Source: Agapanthus africanus (lineage: Eukaryota; Streptophyta; Magnoliopsida; Asparagales; Amaryllidaceae). From it: 64,000 nt of DNA. Position numbers and translations under genes: made by a program. Below, one piece after another: positions 1-13,089 of the stretch (positions are counted from its first letter, which is position 1; each line of letters opens with the position of its first letter). The notes beneath the pieces were generated by a model. That model was not told where the DNA came from, did no database searches, and saw nothing but the letters and a program-made list of their open reading frames with translations. The stretch lies in NCBI GenBank assembly GCA_030015575.1, contig CM057338.1, positions 775,881,864-775,945,863 on the forward strand. Reading direction: 5' to 3'.

Positions 1-2070
1 GGGTCTCGAAATCCAACAGAAAACATGAAAAACTCATGGTGGACGACACATACGTCACGAGAAAACCGCAACTTTTGTTTTGAAAATGATAAATATAAGG
101 TTTTGTTAAATTCTTGCGGTTTTCCCCAAAAATCCAGAAATCGCAGCAATACTGAAATCCTCAAGAAAATCATAATGTCCAACATGTTATATATGATAAA
201 TGTCCATGCTATCAATATATGTGATGTGAATTTTTGCTAGAAATCTATGTAAATATGATGATGATGCGAGGTATATACATGCTATGCAAATTCATATATC
301 AAGTATGAATGCAAGTGGCGATATCATGATAAACAGATTCTATAGTGCGCGTGCATGGCATTTACCAAAGGCGTGTGTGTCACATGAATAGTGCGCGTGC
401 AACGGAAGCCAATGGTAAGGTGTTCGTGTCCTACGAAATGATATAGCATAAGTATAGATGAATGTCCATGCAGTTTAATATACTGTTCGCTATAAGGGTA
501 TGCAGTGTACATGAATGGATAAGCTAGCTAACACAATAATTCTTGCAAAAAGTTGGGTAATCCTAACTAGGGGGGGCGCCTCGCGCCATTCAAACGATTC
601 CCCCATAGATGAATACATCTACTCACCTGAAATCCCCGCTAATCTGATCCGGCCACCGCTTTGCCTTTTCGCGCCGTGTCCGAAGTTTCCCCGACCGATC
701 CTATATTTGCACAATATCAAGCATAAGATTACAAAACCTAACACAATGCAAGTCACAACATACAATTATCCACGCTCTCAAATTAATCGTAGCATGCACT
801 CAGTGCGCGGAAAAACGCACGAAAATCGCAATCCTTTCACTAAAATCGTCATTTCGGGGAAATCGACCAAACTACAACCCGACTAGATGAAACCCCGCGT
901 TCGCGCACTCTAATAGTCCTATATGAAGCTAATTATATCGTTAACATAACTCAATTTGATCGCATTCTATTTTCTACAAAAATCTAGTAAGCGAATTTCT
1001 AGCCGATTTGATACAAACATCGAAATTTGTCGATTTAGCAAGCATATAATTTCACCATTAACCATTCTAATCAATTTGATAACAATCCCTAACATAATCC
1101 AACCATTATGCTACAAACCCTAATTTTTAAAATTCAAAACCTTCTCTTGATTTTTCATGAACAAGGATTTACACTAAATTAATACTTTAAACATCTAATT
1201 TAGCATAAGCAAACTACCAATTTGCAACTAGTTTAGGATTTTACCTTACAAGTGGAAACCTAGCATGATCAAGTCACCAAAAAAAAGCCTCCTTTCACCA
1301 TGTTTTTGAACAAATTTGGGTTGAAGAGAGAAGGGATTAGGGTTAGGCTTTGAATGGAGATGGAAAAATGTGAATTTTTATTGATTTTTAGCAAGAAAAG
1401 AAGCAAGAATGAAGTGGGAAGTGGGGGGGGGGGGAAACCTGCAGAATTGAGGTCGGCTGCAGCTTGAGGAGGAAGTGGGGAAATTTTGGGGAAGTTTCTA
1501 GCTAATTACAACATCATATGATATTATATCATGCTTTCATATCAACCTTTTTCCAAAAAAACCCCTTTTTAAGCCATTTTTTCATAATTTTCCCACCAAA
1601 AATCTAAAAGTTTGCAAGACATGATATAATTTTATTAACACCATATTTTAGCTTATAAAGACTCCTAATTAAGAAATTTACCTAATTAAATTTGTATTTA
1701 TCCCTAATTAAATGTATTTAAAAAGGCTTAAAATAATAAAAAAATAATTAATTACGAATTTTTTTTTATTTAACTAGATAATTATAAATGACATTTTAGT
1801 GACAAAATTATAGTAATATCTTATCTAAATTTTGTATAATTAGATCTACAATGAAAAATACCTATTTTGACTTTTTACGGAAAAAGCCGAAAAATTAGCC
1901 GATTACCGAAAAACTGCCTAAACGATTTTCGAAGGGTTAAAATATCGATGCATGCAAAAAATAATCATGTACTGTTCTCAGACCAGTCCTGCTCGGTTAC
2001 TATATCATATGGTATATATCATAACAACATAATTCCCGAAAGAATTCAATCTCAATAAGTGTATAAAAAA
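1..2070. other. AT-rich flank, possible diverged long LTR
   Basis: No gene is visible; the open frames here are short and unlike known proteins. The stretch is AT-rich, especially 1500-1870. It shares short landmarks with the LTR at 4457-8666. The string 'catctactcacct' occurs at about 617 and 7148. A 'tggtggacg' followed by 'gagaaaccgc'-like sequence occurs near 40-70 and again near 5740-5780. A reasonable reading is part of a related gypsy LTR, minus orientation, whose left end is outside the window. The landmark spacing differs between the two copies and no terminus could be fixed, so this is tentative. Confidence 0.3.
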
Positions 2071-2074
2071 AATT

Positions 2075-2790
2075 ACTGCGTACGTTTGGTGCGCAAGGAA
2101 ATCAAAATTAAATACAAGTGCCACGAATGTGCACAGAAGTAAAAACTAAGTGCAACGGGTGTGCACGAAAGCATCTGTCAAGTGCGTCGGGTGTGCACGA
2201 CAACAATACCAGGTGCACCTAATATGCACGAAGAATCCCGATTAAGGGAATCTGGTGTGCATTAAATCGCATCAAGTGCGCCAAGTGTATGCAAGAATCT
2301 AAATCAAGTGCATCAGGTCCGCACAAAAACATCTAGTGCAGTAGGTTGTACGAAAACAAATATCAAGTGCACAAGGTGCATGAAAACATAAATCTAGTGC
2401 ACTAGGGTGCACGAAAACGAATATTAAGTATATGAATCGAGATCACGGTATACAACATGCACGAGATCAAATTCAAGTATACCGGGGTGTATGAAATCAT
2501 GAACATATGCAACTGCGTGCACAAAACCCATATAAATGCACTGAAAGCGCACGTGAACTACAACGAGTGCAAAAGTCAAAATCAAGTCCATACTATATGC
2601 ACAAAATCAAAATCAAGTATATCGAAGTGCACAAAATCAAAATCGACTGTATCGGGATACACGGAATCATAAATATATGCAACAAGTGCACAAAATAAAA
2701 TCGAGTGCAATGGATATGCACAAAAACAAAAATAAGTACAACTAGTATATAAAAATACAAATCAAGTGCAACTGTGGTGCACATAGGAAA
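2075..2790. repeat. Degenerate tandem repeat, about 37-bp unit
   Basis: About twenty imperfect units follow the pattern 'atcaagtgca-ncgggtg-tgcacgaaaac'. Recurrent cores are 'aagtgca' and 'gtgcacgaaa'/'gtgcacaaaa'. Unit length varies by several bases and the units drift steadily, so the array is old. Small open frames arise in several phases only because the repeat lacks stops; none looks like a protein. It sits between the AT-rich flank and the gag remnant of element G, and could be a minisatellite within that element. Confidence 0.7.
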
Positions 2791-2878
2791 TATTAATCAT
2801 GAAACTAATCATCAAAACTCAAAAGTCCAATACGATATGAGAGTGATACTCGGACCACTAAACACAAATCAAAATAAA

Positions 2879-2909
2879 TGACATTGAGGTACACCTCCTT
2901 CAATGTCGA
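2879..2909. other. Inverted repeat (hairpin) beside the G remnant
   Basis: 'GACATTGA' and 'TCAATGTC' flank a short centre that itself contains 'AGGT'/'ACCT', giving a near-perfect hairpin. It lies between the 37-bp array and the gag-bearing segment of element G. Its function is unknown. Confidence 0.4.
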
Positions 2910-4440
2910 AAGGTGCCGGTGCACCCAAGGCTGGCAGAGAAAGAATATCTACTTGCCTCCTGCCCACGGTCTGGCGTCCTCTGTCCCTAGGTTCTTATTT
3001 TTATATGTGGATCACCAATTGCATGACTCTTCGGCTCGATAGTCCGTTAGGGGATAGCGACGGAAACAGTCCCGTTCCGACGCTTCTATGAACATCTCCT
3101 GGCCAATTAACATGGCCACTTATAATATAGAACATCAATGATGGTGGCCTCTGGCCCTCTGAGTGCATGCCATACAACCGATCCTGGGTTTAAGTCTTAC
3201 TGCTACGGTGTTCTGGAAAGAACCTGCTATGGTCTTTTCCAATCTCACCTCTGCCGAACTTCCCGGAAGTTGGCACTCTTTACATTAATTCGTTTCTTGT
3301 TCCGGGACAGCTGCATTCTCATTACGACTTTTCTCTTGAAATACGGCTGTATCCAATGCCTCTGCGTACATATCAAGCCTTTGGTATCAATGGAGAAGAA
3401 CGACTCATTAAGAGTTCACACAAATCCCTTGTCCACTTTCCTTCAATATTGACCAATTCAGAACCATCTCTTCGTAACTGTATGGATTGCAAGTCCGTAT
3501 CTGGATATAGTCATATCCAGAGTCTCTCGCAAGGACTCAAAACTACAAATTCGGTATCTTCAACACTCTATGGAAGACAGCTGGACAATTACGTCCTCTG
3601 GAACTTGTCCAGGTCATCAGAGGAATATGCTTTGCTAGTACTCTCTTGATAGACTTACGCTAGGTCTAAGCAAGACCTTTCAAACTGAAATTATTCAACT
3701 TAACCGATCCTGCGTCGGGGTACTCGAACAAACGAATCATCTTAGTTACTTTATCCAAGAATGATCAGCAATCTTCTGTCATATCCCTGCCTGTAAACTC
3801 ATGTGGCTTCATCTATATAATCTCTGGAGGCGACATCCGGTCAATCTTAGCAACAGCTGGTTCATCTGTCTGCATGGTAGACAACACACCGATTTCTGAA
3901 GTAAGCTGTACCTTAACGGTCCTCTCAATCTAGTCGGCCTCAAGCGATGGCCCGATAATCCATTGCAGATCCTGAATGCTCGTGTCAAACGAGAAATCCT
4001 GGTAAAATGATAAATGAATGCGTTCCTACGTCACCAGAATACATCCTGGTCCGTCCTCGTCCCTGACGAGCTCGCTTTGACCGCATCTCTAGCCGCAGCT
4101 CTCTCTGCTCGTGCAGCCAAGGTAACAGAAACCACAATCCGATATCGATGAGGATAGATCATAGGAACAAATAAAATAACGAATCTCAAGAAATTTACAT
4201 CCTAAGGTCACTTAAGCGGAGCAGCATATTGTAAGTATGCCGCGAAACATACACACGGTACGTCACTCTACTTATGTTACCTACTCCATCAACCAAGGTC
4301 AACCTACGTAATGAAAGTTCATGTCAAATACCCCCTCAGTCAAGTCTAAGTTCTGTAATGTCAAGCCTAGGTTCCAAAATATATATACGCCCTAGACTCC
4401 ACATAATCAAACCTAGACTCGAACCAAGATTAAACTTAAT
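2910..4440 (-). pseudogene. Decayed gypsy gag/internal region of element G
   Basis: On the minus strand, just inside the LTR at 4457, the translation contains recognisable Ty3/gypsy Gag pieces broken by stops and frameshifts. Around 4080-4120 there is an Ala/Arg-rich N-terminal stretch (AARAERAAARDAVKAS). Around 3650-3830 there is a capsid-like segment containing KPHEFTGRD, SFLDKVTKMIRLF and LNNFSLKGLA. This matches the usual plant Gag pattern 'P-x-F-x-G ... FL ... KLxxxxLKGxAxxW'. The following 3138-3650 and 2910-3060 segments give no clear domain. No protease, RT or integrase is visible, so the rest of the element has been deleted. Gag would form the capsid; this copy cannot be functional. 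Confidence 0.5.
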
Positions 4441-4453
4441 GCTCTGATACCAA
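4441..4453 (-). other. Primer-binding site of element G
   Basis: The complement reads TTGGTATCAGAGC, matching the 3' end of initiator-Met tRNA. It lies 3 bp inside the LTR terminus (GGGTCGTGACA on the minus strand). This terminus/PBS pair is typical of plant chromoviruses of the Tekay/Del type and fixes the orientation of G as minus. Confidence 0.75.
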
Positions 4454-4456
4454 CTT

Positions 4457-7400
4457 TGTCACGACCCGAGATTGGAACGTGACTGACACTTGAATCACGT
4501 GAAGTCTATAGGACCTCACAGTAACCCAAGTAAGCCGAAATCCCAGAAGTCTAAACCTTTTAGGAAAATAGTGGAGGTGAAGTTTTGAAATAAAGGTATA
4601 ATGAAATCAAGTTCTTTCTTTAAATCCATAAGTAATGTTATATGAAAATACAAGTGGGTTATATACTATAGTTGAAACATTTTCGTCATTTGAAATTTGG
4701 GTAGTACCTCCTTTATAAATTTTGAAACAAAACTAATACATAGCAATAATAATAGGCATCCCCAAGCGGGAGCTAGCTCCTCGCCAATTGGCGGAAACAA
4801 CCACACGAATACAAATATACGATGCCCAAGGGGAAGATCAAACACAGAAAAGAAAGTAAAGAAACCAAAACATCATCAAGGAAACCAGAAATAAAGAATA
4901 AATACATATCCGTGACTCTAGGTCCGAAAGAATATACAATCTGTGGTTTCTAAGTCTACCAAATATACATAGTCTGGTTGATGGAGCTTTTAACTAGATA
5001 CAACTGAATAATAATGTATACAAATGGTGATCATGATCCAAAGTGTACCCCACCTACCAATGCAAATCAACCAGAAGAAAACTGTGTGCCAGCAAGCCGG
5101 TACTGAATCCGTGCGGTCGATCCTGTAAGAAAATTGTGGCACAACGGGGGTGAGTTGCCAACTCGTGAGTAGAAGACATCACCAGATAGAAATTGAATGT
5201 ATGACGATCTCCTAAGTCATACAGTAATATAATAATATAATAATATCGAATGGTAACAAGAGTGATAGTGTAAACATAAGTATAATAATACTAATATAAT
5301 CGTGTCCATATCATAATGTGGTACCATGCCATCAATATCATATATATATATGTATGTGCGTGTGTGTGTGTAGGTGTATCATCCAACGTGTGTCCATCAA
5401 CGCACACCAAATCATCATGAAAACCTGAGTACCCAGCATCGACACTCGAAAACATCATAAAACCCGTGTCCAGCATCGACACGTAAATCCTCATATCTCG
5501 GGCGCCGTCTCATCGGATCGGCCCTCAAATCTATCTGATCACACGACTCCGGTCGGCATCCTCCGGATATCCGCTGAGCCAAAACTATCACCGGTTGGTA
5601 GTGCTCCCCTGCCGGGCTCAACGTCTCTCTATACGATCTTCTTGCCCCGGGGTACCGTACCGGGTCCACCATGTACCCACAGACGGTGCATCGTCTCTCC
5701 TCGAATCGGGTATATACATAGCTCAAAACCGAGAAAACTTATGGTGGACGCCACACATCATATCAAGAGAAACCGCGTTTTTAAAACAATCACAAGTTTT
5801 CAAAATGTATCTGCGGTTTCTCAAATCCAGAAATCTCATGAAAACCGAATCTCATAAGCATGAAACAATAATGAAACAATGAGTACCGACACAGAACAAA
5901 TCTATAGTGCATAACCAGTGTGGATATATAAACGTAGCATCTAACTAGGTAAGAAAATGCAATATCTAAACTAGCATGTGCGGTAATGAGTACTAAACAA
6001 TACAGAAAACTACAGTTTATCAGGTTATATAGTTAAGTACCATCTCTAATGTATACGTGGCATAGCAATTACCGATGATGAGTCTGTGAGCCGGCGAGTA
6101 TGTGTACGTGCAATATGCACATCATCGGTAATAGTGCGTGTGTCCTGGTAGATGATGTCATATAAGATAAGAAAAAGAACGTGACATGTATACTTCAAGA
6201 AAAAGAATAATACGAGCATAGCGAAAAAAGAAAAAAGTAAACGCGACAGTATAAAGTATATAACTACATATGAGCCATACAATTGTACTTTAAAATAGTA
6301 CGAATCGTTGTTTTTAGAAAAATAGGGGCTACGGTGTTTTTGAGAAAAAGAAACCATTTAAAAATCCGTAGCGTCCCTTGAAGTTGACATTTAAAAATGC
6401 ATAAAGATTTGTTAGTTTTTGAAAATAAGTATGGCTCTAATTATATCCTAATACCTACGTAAGTGATTAGAAAATAATAATTTCCCGAGTCGATACATCC
6501 ATAAGTCGGCGATCCCGCCTTATAGTATCACGTTCTGTAAAATCCATCGTACGACATTATCACGTCAAGAGTGCGGATCAATCATCATGTATATCATATC
6601 ACGTATGGTATAATCTAGCATACAATATCATCAAATCAAGTGTGTGGCTCAATCATCATGTACATCATATCATGGACGGTATAATCCATCATATGATATC
6701 ATTAAATCAAGTGTGTGGCTCAATCATCTAGTACCATATCGTCACTTGATATATTATATCGTATCGTATTATGAACATATATATCGCCTAATCTTTGTAT
6801 AATATAATATATCATATCGTATCCTACCATTTCATCTCATATCCTATAACATAGCCTCATGACATCGGGTCTGATCATATCGACTCATATCATTATAACT
6901 TGTCATATCCTCATCTCCTGATGTTATGTCGAAGTTATCCTCAAACTTACATGTACACACACACACAACATATATACCAATGGCTCAAGGCTAATACCTC
7001 CCTATGAGTACACTTACTATCGCCTATAGTCTTCTAGAACCCTATTAGCTAAGTATACATATCTAATATATATATATAAGTAACCTAATACTACGGTTGT
7101 GGGGGTGCTATACGCCATCCACCCGACTTCCCTCGTAGATATACATCTACTCACCTACTATCTTCGTTTTAGAAGAAGTTGACCAACGCCTTGTTCTCCT
7201 TTGTCATCTCGGAAATCCACGCGAAGGTACCAACAATTCAACGCATATCATATCATCATCAAAAATTAAATCCGAAAACCTATACGGCAAGCGAGACATA
7301 CATAGGTTAGAACCTATGGTCCACGCATGTAAAAATAACCAAACTCGTGACGTTGACGTACGAACATCAAACAACTGGGTCAAAACTCAAATATCAAAAT

Positions 7401-8666
7401 CTAGTTTCAAACGTTGCAAAAACGAAATCAGCAATTTAGAAAAACACTCCCAGATTTTACCTAAGATGAAATTAGGACATTCTGCGTTCAGGATATGCCA
7501 AGATATCAGATGTTTGAGCTATGGACCAAGAACTAAATCATAACTCTATGTTCAGGCCGCAAATTGTGGCCAATACGGATATTTTGGCGGCCAAGAATAG
7601 GAGATGGGGGCTCGGGCTTTAGGGATAGCTTCCTAAGTGCCTGCACATCTCTTTGTATATGCAATTTATTTTTCAGAGCTCTAGAGTCATTCCAGATTTC
7701 ATTAGAACACCACAATTCAACAAAACACCCGATGTTGGAAAATTCTAAGTTCGTGTTTTGGGACTTCTAAACTGACTCAGTCCAGGGATTCTATCACTAA
7801 AGGCTAGTAGTCACTCTCTAAACTCTCTACTATATCTCTACTACTCATTCAGCCCACCAAAGACCACCCTAGAATTTTCCAAATTCACTAAACATAACAT
7901 GTTTAACTCTAAACTAGCATAGGAGGTTAGAAAACTTAAACACTTAACTAAAAGTGAGGGAATTGCCATAAAAGAGCAACTTAAGAAAATTCTAAGATGG
8001 CCAAAGGAGCTCAAGACTAGAATTTGATCCCACCAAAATACTTGTAGTGATGTGAGGAACATTATTTGTGAAAGGAACATGAGATTTTGATGAAGTTTTG
8101 GGAGGGTTTTATGGTGGTAGAAAGGGTGGTGGAGGAGATAAAGAAAATGGAGGAGAAGATGGAGAAGAGAAAGATGATGAAGAAAATAAGAAGATATGGA
8201 TAAGCCAAGGAGAAGTGTAGAACCTTCTCTCCCTCTCTTCCCTAAACTATGCTTCCTTGTCCCCTCACATTCTATTTTTCTTTTCTTTTTAAAAAAAATA
8301 AAAAAAATAAAAAGAAAACTCCAAAAAAAGAAATCATGGCAATAAATATGGACCAATGTCACAATATGAAATGTAGCATGTCATGATACATAAACATGGT
8401 GTAATACATAATTAGTAAAATACTAATCAAGTTTAGAATAAACTTGTATGTAAATAATTGTATAAAAATTATAAAAGCCCAGATCCAATAAATGCTTCCA
8501 TAATTAATAATTCATTTTAAAATTCCAATTAGTTTTTCCAAATTATATGTATATAATTATACCATTTCATTAAAATTAATTTTCCATACTTTTAAAATAT
8601 TCATAAAATTTATTATTTTATTATTTAAATTCTAAAAATAATATTTTATATTTCTGAAATATTACA
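4457..8666 (-). repeat. Long (4.2 kb) gypsy LTR of element G
   Basis: The LTR runs from TGTAATATTTCAG (minus strand, at 8666) to GGGTCGTGACA (at 4457), the TG...CA termini expected of an LTR. It is followed directly by a Met-tRNA primer-binding site, so this is the 5' LTR of a minus-strand element. No gene lies inside. The segment contains a dinucleotide run near 5340-5370, a 71-bp tandem repeat at 6555-6735, and an A/T-rich low-complexity tract at 8270-8330. At 8666 it abuts E' LTR sequence, which suggests G inserted into E'. The matching 3' LTR was not found intact, so the target duplication cannot be verified. The family (Tekay/Del) is inferred from the termini, PBS and length. Confidence 0.65.
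6555..6735. repeat. 71-bp tandem repeat in the G LTR
   Basis: About 2.5 copies of a 71-bp unit. The marker 'gtgtggctcaatcatc' occurs at about 6571, 6642 and 6713, followed by 'atgta-atcatatca' and 'ggtataatc-atc-atatgatatcat-aaatcaa'. AT-rich palindromic stretches (atatgatatcat) recur in each unit. Confidence 0.75.
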
Positions 8667-9228
8667 TCACGTGCTGAGCACGTGAGGCGCTGGCGTCCAG
8701 CACTCACACGCTTTGTATGTGGGGCACTGATGCCCAGCGCCCACGCGCCTCGCACGTGAACCGAGAGCGCCCAGCGCCCACGCGCCACGCACGCGTCCTT
8801 AAGACGCTCCTCATCCCTCTTTTCCCATGCACTCCACAATAAAATTACCTCCCCCGTTAGAAAAAATTTCTAACGGGGTGCTGCTTCGAACCCGCAAGGG
8901 GGTTGCTAGCCCCTTTGATCCCCATCCCGCTATCCAAGTAGCGGGACCCCCGTAAACTCTGCGAGGCCCCCGATATATCCAAAACCATTCAAAACACAAC
9001 ACACGTACATAGCACATTGAGTTCACATGACCAGTTTGACCCGTCAATTGGAGGTTCCTTCACTTCAAAGGCGAGGGGTAATTAATGGCAGCTTTGTCCT
9101 CGGCTGCCGGAGATTCGGATCCGCACAATCAATAAACCCTGGTTTACCCTTAGCAGGGGGAATCTGTAATACGCATGACAAGCGACGCGTATTTCCCATC
9201 TCAATGGAGTGATGAAAAACACCCTACA
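8667..9228 (+). repeat. 3' part of an E-type gypsy LTR (element E')
   Basis: Read in reverse complement, this matches the left part of the E LTRs at 45841 and 62397. Shared blocks are 'aacccgcaagggggttgctagccccttga', 'cgctatcc-agtagcgggacccccgtaaactctgcg', 'caattggaggttcc', 'ggggtaattaa-ggcagct' and the terminus 'aaaacaccctaca' at 9228. The GC-rich 8677-8800 stretch (repeated 'gcgcccagcgcccacgcgcc') occupies the place of the 59-bp arrays in E. The 5' part of this LTR is missing at the boundary with G. Orientation is opposite to E. Confidence 0.8.
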
Positions 9229-9596
9229 GATTCTGGCACGTCCGGTGGGACCTGTCTTTCGTCCCATATTTCGGGTTAAATGTTCATGTGAACTCAATCA
9301 ACATATACATTGATTGCTTGTACTGAAATTATGCTTCTTTATGCATGTTAAAAGTTTTCAATTGCAATCTTCGGATGCAGCAAAAATGTCTCCAAGGACA
9401 AGCTCAGCTCTCAACACGGCTCCCGTCTCCTACATGATAAAAATGGACGCCAGAACAGTCCTCCCAGCCAGTCTTGGGCGATAGTAGGAGGAGCCGGTGC
9501 TACCGTTTAGCTCTATTCTATTCGTTCCAGCTAACGCCATCCCTACTTCTCAAGCTTTGGTAACAGATAGACCGGCCTCGAAAGGCAGGAAGCCAA
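9229..9596 (+). pseudogene. E' primer site, leader and broken gag start
   Basis: The LTR end is followed by 'gattctggcacgtccggtgg', the same primer-site region as in E (62373-62396). A short leader follows, then ATG at 9386. The start of the protein (MSPRTSSALNTAPVSY...) aligns with the E Gag start (MSTRTSSALDTTPVSY...). After about 30 residues two adjacent stops replace Gln-Trp of the E copy (CAATGG to TAGTAG), and the reading frame decays. Copia element F interrupts the gene at 9597. It is therefore a dead, doubly truncated copy. Confidence 0.75.
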
Positions 9597-11660
9597 TGTT
9601 GGATATAGTGCCCTCAAAGTCAATTATTGGATCGCAGATACGTGATTGCATTGATTGAGGAGGACCTATACCGGTAGCACAGTCTTACTCGAGATGATAG
9701 TATGCTATCTGGTTTGCCTTAATCAGTCGTGTACAGGTTCAGGTGACTGATCACTATTACACGTTGATAGAGCCCTTAGGATCTTGCTTGACTACCAACA
9801 GTATGATGGCGATCATATACGTGAGAGTTGGGTAGTCTATAAGCACATTCTTAATAGTGGTCCCTAGTCCTGGGAGTTTCGAGACAGTGCATCAATACTC
9901 CGGAGTAGACTAGTGTATACAGTCGAGACCCCGACGAGGGGCGGTAGCCGGTCTCACAAGCCACTGGTGTCAGTTGGATCACCTAAGATGTATACAGGTG
10001 TTCATTGGGTTATGAGTACACCGGACAGGACTCGCCGGGAACCTGCTAGTTGGAATTTATACCTAGCGTCAGATAGCAGTTCCCTGGTGACATGTGTACA
10101 GGTTAGTTCATCGACCTGAGGTCGTCATTTGTCTCATATGAGTTCCCACTGTGCTTTGATTTCTACCCTACCATGGCTCAAAGGAGTCATGCAAACAAGT
10201 CTTTTTTGGGTACAGTCCCGAGCCACATGGAGGCAAGTGAGCGGATCGGCAGGGGATTCGTCTCTCCCGGTATTGGGGTGAGATCGCGCTGTGTCTAGGA
10301 AAGCCATTACACCAAGTCCTTGGCCAAGGAAGGTGAGAATTACTGGTAAGTATTCCAGTAGTTTCTCAGGGTGTTCAGGGCTTGTCTCCGACACGACTTA
10401 TACCGCTATTGGGGGTCTGACGTTACCAGCCCCCTAGGCCCGATATGCGATACTCATTGACGAACGGACCGGACTGTATATATATTGTCACTGTTAGGCT
10501 CAGTAGGGTTCCAGGATGAGTTCGCTCTTCGGCTTCCATTGAGGTCAGTACATGGGCAGCCGTAACGCACTGCTAGTGCCGCTGACGTGCTTGTGGTTAA
10601 ACCCACTGCCAGGGTACTGATGAATCATTAGAGTCCCCCATAGATAGTTTCCCAAGTTCGGGCGAAACGTTGTAGAGGCCGTATGGTTTTATGGCAGTGT
10701 TCGGAAAATGCACGTGCATTTATGCACGTGTCATATTTCGGGCAGATAATACTGGTGGGCTTTGGTTTAAGCCGGATCCATGTATTATACTGTGTAGATA
10801 TAATATCTTTGTCTCAGTTGCATTTGTATTCGGTCGTAATACAAATGCGGGTATGTATATACAGTTACGGGGTTATCTTGAAATTCGTTTCGGGATCGCT
10901 TTTCGAAGTTGCCAGTTTTCTATAACCCGACTTAAACATTAGGTTTAATGCAGAATTATCTTTTTCTTTTGGGTGAGTCATGAGCGTGAGTCATGAGGAA
11001 GCTTCTAGAATTGATGACTAGGTTTTATGACTCATTGTTTGCATTAAATGGTTTAGTGAGGTGTTTAAGTGACTCATTGTTTGCATTTAATACCTTTTGT
11101 AATGCTTAGGATATTTTCTTCTAAGCTTCACCACTTAATTCTTTGTGCTCACCTCCTCCTCATCATTGGCCGGCCCCTCCTCTCCTATATATGGCCGAGC
11201 CCCCTTGTAGATAGATGATGGAATTTGATTCATGGAAATTTCATAGCTCATTTCTCATTACTCCATTAAAAGGAAACTTCATTAACCGTTCATCCGTAGT
11301 TTTGGATGAAACGAGACAAAGTATTCTACTCTATCTCTACATCAATCTTGGACATGTCGGCTAGAAAACTTTATGTCCGAGTTGCCTCGGTTTAGAGGCG
11401 GGAGCCTGCATAAAGATCCGTTGACGTGGTGCCACCTGGATGAGGAGACAGGATATTGGAGTAGCCGCAAAGGAGCGTGGGATGATGGCTAAAGACCGAA
11501 GGACTCGGATCGTCTGGTATAGCCTTTCTACCTCTCTACAGTTTGTTAGTTTAGCGTTAATGGCAAGATCCGGGTTATAGTATGCGATAGCGCCAGTTAT
11601 AAAAGTTTTGTTCTGCGTTTGGCGTCAGATTGACGGCCGGGGCGCTACCGTAGACTTACA
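9597..11660 (+). repeat. 5' LTR of copia F (2064 bp)
   Basis: It starts TGTTGGATATAGTGCCCTC and ends ...TAGACTTACA, directly followed by TGGTATCAGAGCC. It aligns over its length with both D LTRs (50554 and 58341), for example at 'gaccccgacgaggggcggt', 'actcgccgggaacctgctag' and 'gttaaacccactgcc'. No gene lies inside. The TATA-rich stretch at 10470-10490 and the one near 10850 are possible core promoter sequences, but I cannot choose between them. Confidence 0.9.
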
Positions 11661-11672
11661 TGGTATCAGAGC
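11661..11672 (+). other. Primer-binding site of F
   Basis: TGGTATCAGAGC directly abuts the LTR terminus ACA, complementary to the 3' end of initiator-Met tRNA. This primes minus-strand DNA synthesis in Ty1/copia elements. Confidence 0.9.
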
Positions 11673-11870
11673 CACGCCATTAACCTTTACTAATTTGTTC
11701 TAACGCATTTAAAAGATCGATCAAACGAAATTTCGAAAACCGCATTTTTCAGTGTAAAGTTTCTGTCGAATTTTTAAACAGGTCTAAAAATCATTTTGAG
11801 CATCTCGAAAAATCGAGCAGGCTTTTTTAAGGATACTGTAGAAATTTGGTTCAATGACTCCACAGTACTG

Positions 11871-11915
11871 CCGCGGAACCGCCGCACAAACCATGGTTTG
11901 GCCGCGGTTCCGCCG
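11871..11915 (+). ncRNA. GC-rich leader hairpin of F
   Basis: The arms CGGAACCG and CGGTTCCG surround an inner CAAACC/GGTTTG stem, with one bulge and one mismatch between them. It begins about 210 nt after the LTR/PBS junction. The other four copia elements in the window have a different-sequence hairpin at the same distance, which suggests an RNA structure in the genomic transcript. Confidence 0.6.
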
Positions 11916-13089
11916 TAGGTTTGGAGCCACAGAGTACAATTTTTCTACAGTAACCTCCTGCATAGAAAATTGTAGTTTCTGGAATATTTCTTTTGGGCCC
12001 AGATTTTGTTTGTGTACTGCAGATGTACGTGGGGCCCACTTCGGGAAGTTTTGTCGATCGGAATTTTAAACTTGTTAGTTTACAGTACTTACATTATATC
12101 TCCGACCGTGAATGTCATTCGAGCGGTAAATTGCGTCTAATTGCTATAGTCCCTTTAGACGGATTTGCGAACGTGACATTCGCGTTGATGTTCTGTGTTG
12201 TGCTGTGATGTTGCGGATTTGTCGTGGTGGATAGCAGTGTGCAATGGTAGTGCAGTTTGGATTTATTTGTACATTTGATATTACGGGGCGAGCGTCCAAC
12301 ATGTGGACTGCCGTCACTGCCTGTTTGTATAATATTCTTTTGGGGTACGACCGGGCTGAGGTCGATGTACTCGTTGTACATATTTTTCATTTCTGTACAA
12401 GGTTTTACCCCGCGACGGAGTGCACGGATAGCCGGGTTCTGGAAGGAAACGGGTTCGTATCTCATGGCATTGAGAGGCAGAGGGGCCTCACTCTAGAATT
12501 GGCAGACTATTCGCTGCACTCGTAGGGAGTACAGGTTGACCTAAGGAGGGGTGCTCAAGTTACCGGATTCCGTGAAGTGCAGGGTGGTCCATTCACTATG
12601 CTGTAGGGGGCTGCCTTGCTTCAGGTTTTGGTGGGTAACTTGCCGCACCCGTAGGGGTCTAGGTTTCATTGCACAGGCTATCCACACGACCAGGGGAACG
12701 TCGGGTTTCAGCAGCGGCTCTGTGAAACCCGGGGATCCCAGATTATCTGTATTGTTCTATGATGCTTATTACTTTTCTGTAATGTTGCATATTATCACGC
12801 CTGGAGCGATTATTGTATATTGGTATATATACTAGTAGATGTTGTATATGTTTTGCACCCGCGCTAGTCCAGTCCCCGCTCTGTCGTTAGTTAAGTAACC
12901 TAACGGGCAATGACGGGACCCAGTGGCGAATGCGGATGACATATACGTACATTTTATTTTCATTCTCTTCTGGTGTGATTAATTGATGGGACTGCGTTGA
13001 TTCTGATCAATATAAAGGAAAAAAAACCTGTTTGGACGTTGTTGGAACAGTTTTAAAAAGTGTTATTACAAAGACGTTTTCTTTTGTTT

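Noticed and set aside
7841..8362. 173-codon minus-strand frame in the G LTR
   Set aside because: Low-complexity, Leu/Phe-rich translation of purine-rich DNA within an LTR; no domain and no supporting context.
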